Shown here: positions 19,032-24,254 of the stretch, in pieces
How positions within the stretch are numbered: position 1 is the stretch's first letter
Layout of the letters: every line of letters starts with the position of its first letter
Position numbers and translations under genes: made by a program
Assembly: GCA_024196135.1 (NCBI GenBank)
Contig: JAMQCK010000413.1
Coordinates: 1-24,254 of the forward strand
Length of the DNA stretch: 24,254 nt
Source: Pleurotus ostreatus/Saccharomyces cerevisiae fusant
Lineage: Eukaryota; Opisthokonta
Reading direction: 5' to 3'
The notes under the pieces: generated by a model
What the model was told of the DNA's origin: nothing
Databases searched by the model: none
What the model saw: only the letters and a program-made list of their open reading frames with translations

Positions 19032-19928
19032 GTGGTTGGATGTGGACTTTGCATGATGCATTTGGCATATCTGGATAATCATGGACATGAAGCATGCTTG
19101 TACTTAGACACGACCTGTAACGACGCTGTTGTATGACTGCGCTTGGAAAGAGCACGATGTATAAGGCTAAGGAAGAGCAGAACGAAGACGAAGCGTTTGC
19201 CACGTCTTGCGAAAGAAAGCAGGGTCGACGTCGGCTAGATTCGTATATGATGCGGGGCCCAGGAGGAGATTGCGGGGGAAGGGTGGGGGATTGCGGAGGC
19301 GGTTGCAGGCGTAAATTCAAGTTGCAGTCCATTCAGAAGGTCTTCGCGCAATTGCTAGTTCGTACAATGGTGGATGGTCCTCATTCAGATCAGAAGGTTT
19401 TACGGAGTTAGAGACGGAAATAATGTTGGTATGCCATGCATAGGTGTGGCTGGAAGCGGCGCTGCGGATTCGAGTATTTTCAGGCCATCGCCCGCGTAGA
19501 GGCCTATTCTTGCGAAGTCGCATCCGAAGAGCGAGTTGTTCTATAGCGCCTGACGTCGCGAAGCACAAGTCCAGCTCAGGTCCAGGGCGGGTTTGGTGGA
19601 GCCGTAGCGCTGCGAGAATGCGAAGTGCCGGAGGTCCTGGTCGACGGAAGCTGTTCGTTTCGCACAGCTGAGCGGTCGCAACACATCCAGGATTCAGTTC
19701 GCGCCGAGGTGCAGACCGGGGAAGAGCCGGGAGACGATGGCGGTGGGTGCCAAGATGTGAGAGGAGGAGCAGAATCTGAAGGGGACCGCTGAATTGATGG
19801 CAACTGCCGAACGCGTCAATGACGTAGATCGCTACTCGGCCCAAAATTAGAATCGGGGGCAGAAATCATATATGGCATTGTTCCCACCGGCTGCGCTGCT
19901 GCGCAGTCGCTCTTTCCTCTTGACCGCC
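19032..19928. other. Intergenic: RhoGEF 3' flank and promoter of the fucosyltransferase-like gene
   Basis: No supported gene. A minus-strand open frame of 175 codons (19844-19317) has no recognisable domain or signal. CATATATG just before 19873 might act as a TATA element. Confidence 0.45.
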
Positions 19929-21741
19929 ATGGTCGCCTTCGCCTACAAGCTACGCTCCCCAGACGCCGGACTCCTCCCCACCAAGCGCCCCATCTCGCCC
20001 GTGGACTGGCGCCCGCGCAGCTCCCACGCCATGCTCACCAAGCGCTACTTGCGCGTCATACTCGCGGTCCTCCTGTGCGGCGCCGTGCTCGTGTTCCTCT
20101 CGGGGCAGGACTACATCAGCAGCGAGGCAAGACAGCAGCAGATGCTGGAGGCGCAGCTCGCAGAGCTCTCCGAGGGCGACCAGCTTGCGGACGTGCCCTT
20201 GTACCCCAAATTCCACGAGTACGAACGCCACTTGCCACAACATAACCCCGCGTTGCCACCACCGGATGGCGAGCACGCGAAGTTCCTCTTCATCGCGAAC
20301 CATGCTTGGAGTGCGTACATGATCTGGCGAGGTGGCGCGCAGATATGCTGACGAACCCTACCAGACACCGGCTGGGGCAACGTATTGCAGGAGATGTTCA
20401 TGAACACTCACCTCACCTATCGTACAAAGAGATCGTACGTCGACTGTTGCAAAGATCGCTTCCCTCGTCTTATACTCTGCTAGATTTGTATTCGACAACT
20501 ACACCTGGGATCGGACACCAGAGGACTACTCATCCTTCAACGGCAAGAAAATCCCTGCACGGGTCCCATTATCTGCCTTGATATCTGGTGTGTGCCGTAA
20601 TATACCCGATGAATCACGCTAACGCTATGGTAGGTCCTATGATCGGTGGCTCTTGGGGCGAGGAGGGTCGCGATGTTCCCCGCTCCGTCTCAAGAGAGTA
20701 CTTCTACAAGACCTGCTCTGAAGTTAAGGTTATGCGTAGCGACGAGGTCAAGGATACCTTCTCCGGTCGCGAACCGTCAGCCAAGGAGTTGATGGACGCA
20801 TGGGTGGCCAAGATCGACTCCATGGAAGATCGCTGTATCGAGATCGAGAAGGACAGCTTCCAGCTGTTTGACATCTGGTACGTCCTCCGCATCACCTCGC
20901 GAGCTGGTGCTCACATTATGTCAGGCTGCTGGGAACCGAGCGCGTCCTCGACATCTGGCCCGAGCTCTCTGCCTCGCCAGTCGTCAAGCGCTTCGGCATG
21001 TCACCGTTGATCATGTCAGCATTCAACGCGAACAAGCATCACTTCGTCGCGAAACCATCGGCGCTGGACGCTCTCCTTCCCACCCTGCCCTTTTCTGGTC
21101 TATTCGGCAGCACCACGCCACCCTCACAGCTTGACGGGCTCATCGCCTTGCACATACGACGCGGAGACTTCGAGGGCCACTGCGATCACCTCGCGAAGTG
21201 GGGCTCAGTCTTCAACGGCTTCAACTCATTCAGGGAGTTCCCCGATCACTTCGACCAGCCGAGCGGTTGCGGGTGGGGCGAGACCACCCCCGAGTGCAGG
21301 GCGGAGTACCTCCTCCACTGCTTCCCGACGGTCGAGCAGATCACGGACAAGGTCCTGGACGTGCGCGAGGAGCTCAAGCACAAGGGCATTGGCGGCAAGC
21401 TGAACAGGGTGTTCATCATGTCGAACGGCGCTCGCGAGTGGTTGGAGGAGTTGAAGGAGGCGCTTGATGCGGCGGGCAAGCAGCATGGCCTGGCCTTCGA
21501 CACCATCTCGACGAGCCGGGATGTGGCTTTGACGTTGGAGCAGAAGTACGTGGCCCAGCAGCTGGACATGTACGTTGGCCAGCGCGCCCAGGTCTTCATT
21601 GGCAATGGGGTGAGTGTTACTTCCTACCCACTACACGAACGCACGTCTGACTTTCGCCCCTAGTTCTCCAGCCTAACGTCTAACGTCGCAATGCTGCGCA
21701 TGGCGAACGGCTTCGAGGCTGACACGACGCGGTTCTGGTGA
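19929..21741 (+). CDS. Type II membrane protein, putative O-fucosyltransferase-like glycosyltransferase
   Basis: Six exons (19929-20310, 20365-20434, 20484-20587, 20634-20877, 20925-21609, 21664-21741) give 520 residues. A basic cytosolic tail precedes one membrane segment (about 40-58, YLRVILAVLLCGAVLVFLSG) and a lumenal domain. The domain begins FLFIANHAW, NTGWGNVLQEM, FVFDNYTWD and includes LIALHIRRGDF (H343, R345, R346, G347, D348), which resembles the GDP-fucose-binding HxRxGD motif of the O-FucT/NodZ group. The tail NGFSSLTSNVAMLRMANG resembles the family's C-terminal F-S-S-L-x-S-N. This looks like a family common in agaricomycetes. Transfer of fucose or another sugar in the Golgi is inferred. 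ATG 19929 has a better context (GCCATGG) than the in-frame ATG at 19872, which would add 19 residues. Confidence 0.85.
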
Positions 21742-21922
21742 TCCTCCACGGCATCGACATCCTCCCTCTCCCTCCCCTCAACCCCCTGCCCTCCAACCGC
21801 AAGGTGGAGGTGAGCGACGACGTTTTTTAATGGCGTCGCTCGGTATAGCTGCGCGCAGCCCTTCGGGGCACCTCCCGCTTCCTGCTGCAACTTGTTATCG
21901 CTATACCATCTCTCATGTGCCC

Positions 21923-21994
21923 CCGACGCCCTCTTGTGCACCCGACACCCCCATGTTTACGACACTCTCATGGTTCCGACGCCCTCATGGTCCC
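21923..21994 (+). repeat. Degenerate minisatellite downstream of the fucosyltransferase-like gene
   Basis: Four diverged copies of a 16-19-base unit, CCGACGCCCTCATGGTT-like, start at about 21923, 21942, 21959 and 21976. Confidence 0.5.
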
Positions 21995-22929
21995 GGTGTC
22001 TGCGTTCGATACGTTCAACGAACGCACCGGCTGGCGTCTCGTGCACGGACTCCCAATGTAGATACGGCGAGGACGGGCTTGGGGTATACACGACCGTCGG
22101 CCGCTCCCACACATTCTTTACACTATGGTCTAATTATTTGGAAGTGCTCGTAGCGCGTACGCACGCGGGTCTTGGCTCGTAGTACGGTCCAGGCATCTCC
22201 TGGCACTGGCATACTCACATCCGACTACGATTACGAGGACTTCGCGTACAGCTGTATATCGCTTGGCTGCTCAAATGGACGGTTAATTGGAAAGGCACTC
22301 CTTCCGTGGCGGGTGGACTGGTGATCAGCAAGGTGAGCGAGGAACTTCAGGAATCAGGTGAGTGGAGCGAAGAAGCAGGTGAGTGCATGTTTGCAGTGGC
22401 GAGGTTCTCCCGCGAGCGTTCGTTCATCAGTGTGGGATATTTTCGAGCGGCTTCGACACACCTCTCTTTCGTATACGCGCCTCGTGGCGCATGGGGGAAT
22501 CGAGGACAGGCAGCAGTGAAGGCACGCGCTACGCCTTGTGGTTACTTCTGAATTGCCTCCTTTGGGCTCAATGGCTTCCCGATTTGGTCAATGGACCACT
22601 CGTCACGCGACATAGATATTGTTTGCGCATGCTTGTCGCTTGTTGTCTGCTACTTCCATCATATGCTGCTCGAGTTCGCAGCCTTGTATGCGGCTTGGCG
22701 CCTGTTCTTCTGCATGATCGACTTCACTGCTGGGGTGCGCCTCGGAGCGGTCGCAATTGAGGCTGGGATCACTGCCATGCCTCTTCCCGTGATGGGACAG
22801 TGCCTGTTCCGAGGGTGGGACAACCAGGACAGCCACTCATCGCCGCGCGATTCTCGGGCTATTGCTGCTGGCTATGCTCTCACGAACGTCGAGGGAAGTT
22901 GCTCAGCGCCTACAACCTGACTCTAGCAG

Positions 22930-22963
22930 CCCTACTAGGGTCTTTGAGCCGCTCTACTAGAGC
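22930..22963. repeat. Two adjacent palindromes sharing a CTACTAG core
   Basis: CCCTACTAGGG (22930-22940) and GCTCTACTAGAGC (22951-22963) are perfect inverted repeats about a central C. Their centres are 22 bases apart. Confidence 0.6.
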
Positions 22964-23820
22964 ATCTTAGCGCTCGAACGGCCAATCGACGGGGCGTTAC
23001 CGCGTCCGGGACGCGTCAACGCTGCATAGGCCGATCACCCACGAATGCAGCTCGCCCGGAATGCCAGCAAGCCCTCCATACCTCCGAAGCCATCGCAAAA
23101 GGTGTGCGCTACGCGAGAAGATATGGATGGGAAAGGCTTGGGCTTCATTCACCTGGTGTGGCTTGGTGCTCGAATCGGCTTGCGCCTCAATTGACCTGGA
23201 ACCGGAGATCAGCGCGGTCCTCTTTCGGCTATTCAGTGTCTTCATCGCAATCAAGCGCCGGGTGACGCACTCAAGAGGCCGCAAGCGCGACTACTCCGAT
23301 TCTTGCCCGATCCCGCGATTGTGGGCTTGGGACGGGGTGACGCCGATGGGACCTTGATCACACAGCACTATAGCACCCATGGTCTCATGATCATAGATGC
23401 TCATACAACACTCTAGTCGGAGGTTTTGACGCGCTTCAGCCACAAGTTGATTCAATGACGAAGGCGCCTGTGTGGGCGAGCGTTATGCAGCCACCGGGGT
23501 TCGTCTACCATAGAGCGTCTTCGGTATTCACCGCGCCTGGGCCACAGGCACAGCAGCGGAGGTTTTGGACTGCCCACTGGCACTGGCTATGGACATACCC
23601 AGGCTGTCGAGTGGGGTGCCTGCGCCGATTGCGACGCGATTGAAGAGCGAGAAGAGGCGCTATGCTGTTCGCAAGATTAGACGAGGGCGACTAGGGAGGC
23701 TGCTGACCACTGGCACGCCGTCAGAAGCGTTCTGCGGACCTTCCAACGAGGGTCGGGCTTCCTACTCGTTGCTCAGCACATTCGGCACGCCCAAGTCAGA
23801 AGGCCGCGCACCCACTCCGT

Positions 23821-24117
23821 AAGGCCTTCCCTCGGGCCTTTGCTCGACCGTCGACCCGTTCTTGTGCGAGCAGGATTACATCCAAGGCTCGGGCGCACCC
23901 GAATGATGGTGAGAACGGTCTCACCGTCTTTACAGACCGGAGGCTACGGCGCTAGCGGCTGAGTTAGCGTTTACACTTGTCTTACGCTTTGATTGCAGGA
24001 CGGGCCGTGCGCGTCAGTTGCCATCACAGCCCATCGCGCGCCACCACCCGCGGTCCTGCGCGCGTTCCCATGGGTGTCGCCCAGCCTCGGGCGGCGCTCC
24101 CAGGCGGCGCGCCTGGG
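23821..24117. other. Run of potential hairpins in gene-free DNA
   Basis: Perfect short inverted repeats follow each other: AAGGCC/GGCCTT (23821-23840), TCGGG/CCCGA (23889-23902), GGTGAGA/TCTCACC (23908-23925), overlapped by CGGTCT/AGACCG (23916-23939), CGCTA/TAGCG (23950-23969) and CCCAGGC/GCCTGGG (24099-24117). Meaning unknown. Confidence 0.4.
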
Positions 24118-24254
24118 CAGCCGCGCAGTGAGAGTCGGCCGCGCACTGGATGGCGTTAGGCGCAGCCGCGTGCACCGCCGCCGTGGGAGGGCCCCGCCAG
24201 GCGCCGTGCTCGTCGTGGGTAGCGCAATAGACCGGGCGACCGCCGCTTGCCTCC

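Larger units (their letters stand above)
21742..24254. other. Gene-poor right end of the window
   Basis: About 2.5 kb after the fucosyltransferase-like gene. Open frames up to 125 codons occur on both strands, but none shows a domain, signal peptide or a credible set of splice sites. The last 250 bases are GC-rich, so long frames stay open by chance. No long terminal repeats or transposase motifs recognised; an old mobile-element remnant is possible. Confidence 0.4.

Noticed and set aside
19317..19844. Minus-strand open frame of 175 codons upstream of the fucosyltransferase-like gene
   Set aside because: No domain, signal peptide or membrane segment, mixed low-quality composition, and it occupies the promoter of a well-supported gene.
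22306..22920. Several plus-strand frames of 80-125 codons
   Set aside because: They overlap in different frames, and none shows a domain or believable exon structure.
23900..23965. Possible C/D-box snoRNA (AATGATGG ... CTGA)
   Set aside because: The C box is imperfect, there is no terminal stem, and no C'/D' pair is visible.
23992..24254. Frame open to the right edge after an acceptor-like GATTGCAG
   Set aside because: The DNA is very GC-rich, so open frames are expected; composition is Arg/Ala/Pro-rich with no motif. It could be an exon of a gene beyond the edge, but I cannot support it.

Overview
The window looks like a piece of a filamentous basidiomycete genome, most likely an agaricomycete. 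The genes are packed closely and cut by many short introns: I could place 40, nearly all 45-63 bases long, with GTGCGT, GTGAGT, GTACGT or GTAAGT donors. GC is moderately high, promoters are short, and one nuclear tRNA gene carries an intron. Every intron-containing gene below was assembled by hand, and each joined reading frame closes exactly on its stop codon. This supports the models strongly, but no database search was possible.

Layout. Positions 129-15655 hold eight protein genes and one tRNA, all on the minus strand: an MDR-family oxidoreductase (129-1458); a secreted, sequon-rich repeat protein of unknown function (2102-2859); a small secreted six-cysteine protein (3836-4531); a GH47 alpha-1,2-mannosidase (5320-7475); the mitochondrial sulfhydryl oxidase Erv1 (8333-8947); a ZIP metal transporter (9494-11381); a ZNHIT2-like HIT-finger protein (12105-13815); tRNA-Pro(CGG) with its intron (14145-14247); and a glutathione S-transferase (14658-15655). 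The strand changes at a 430-base divergent promoter. On the plus strand follow a DH-PH-FYVE Rho exchange factor (16086-19031) and a type II membrane protein that resembles an O-fucosyltransferase (19929-21741). The last 2.5 kb has no gene I can support, but contains short repeats, paired palindromes and a run of potential hairpins.

The genes do not form an obvious biosynthetic cluster. Most look like housekeeping genes (Erv1, ZIP, ZNHIT2, GST, RhoGEF, GH47). A loose secretory theme exists: two secreted proteins, an N-glycan mannosidase and a putative Golgi glycosyltransferase. I regard this as probably coincidental.

The most novel item is the 235-residue secreted protein at 2102-2859, which has 17 N-glycosylation sequons in degenerate repeats of about 55 residues. 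Other points worth a look are two GC-AG introns, a 16-nt micro-exon in the GST gene, a strong G-quadruplex motif in the RhoGEF coding strand, evenly spaced GATA motifs upstream of the six-cysteine protein, and structured gene-free DNA at the right end.
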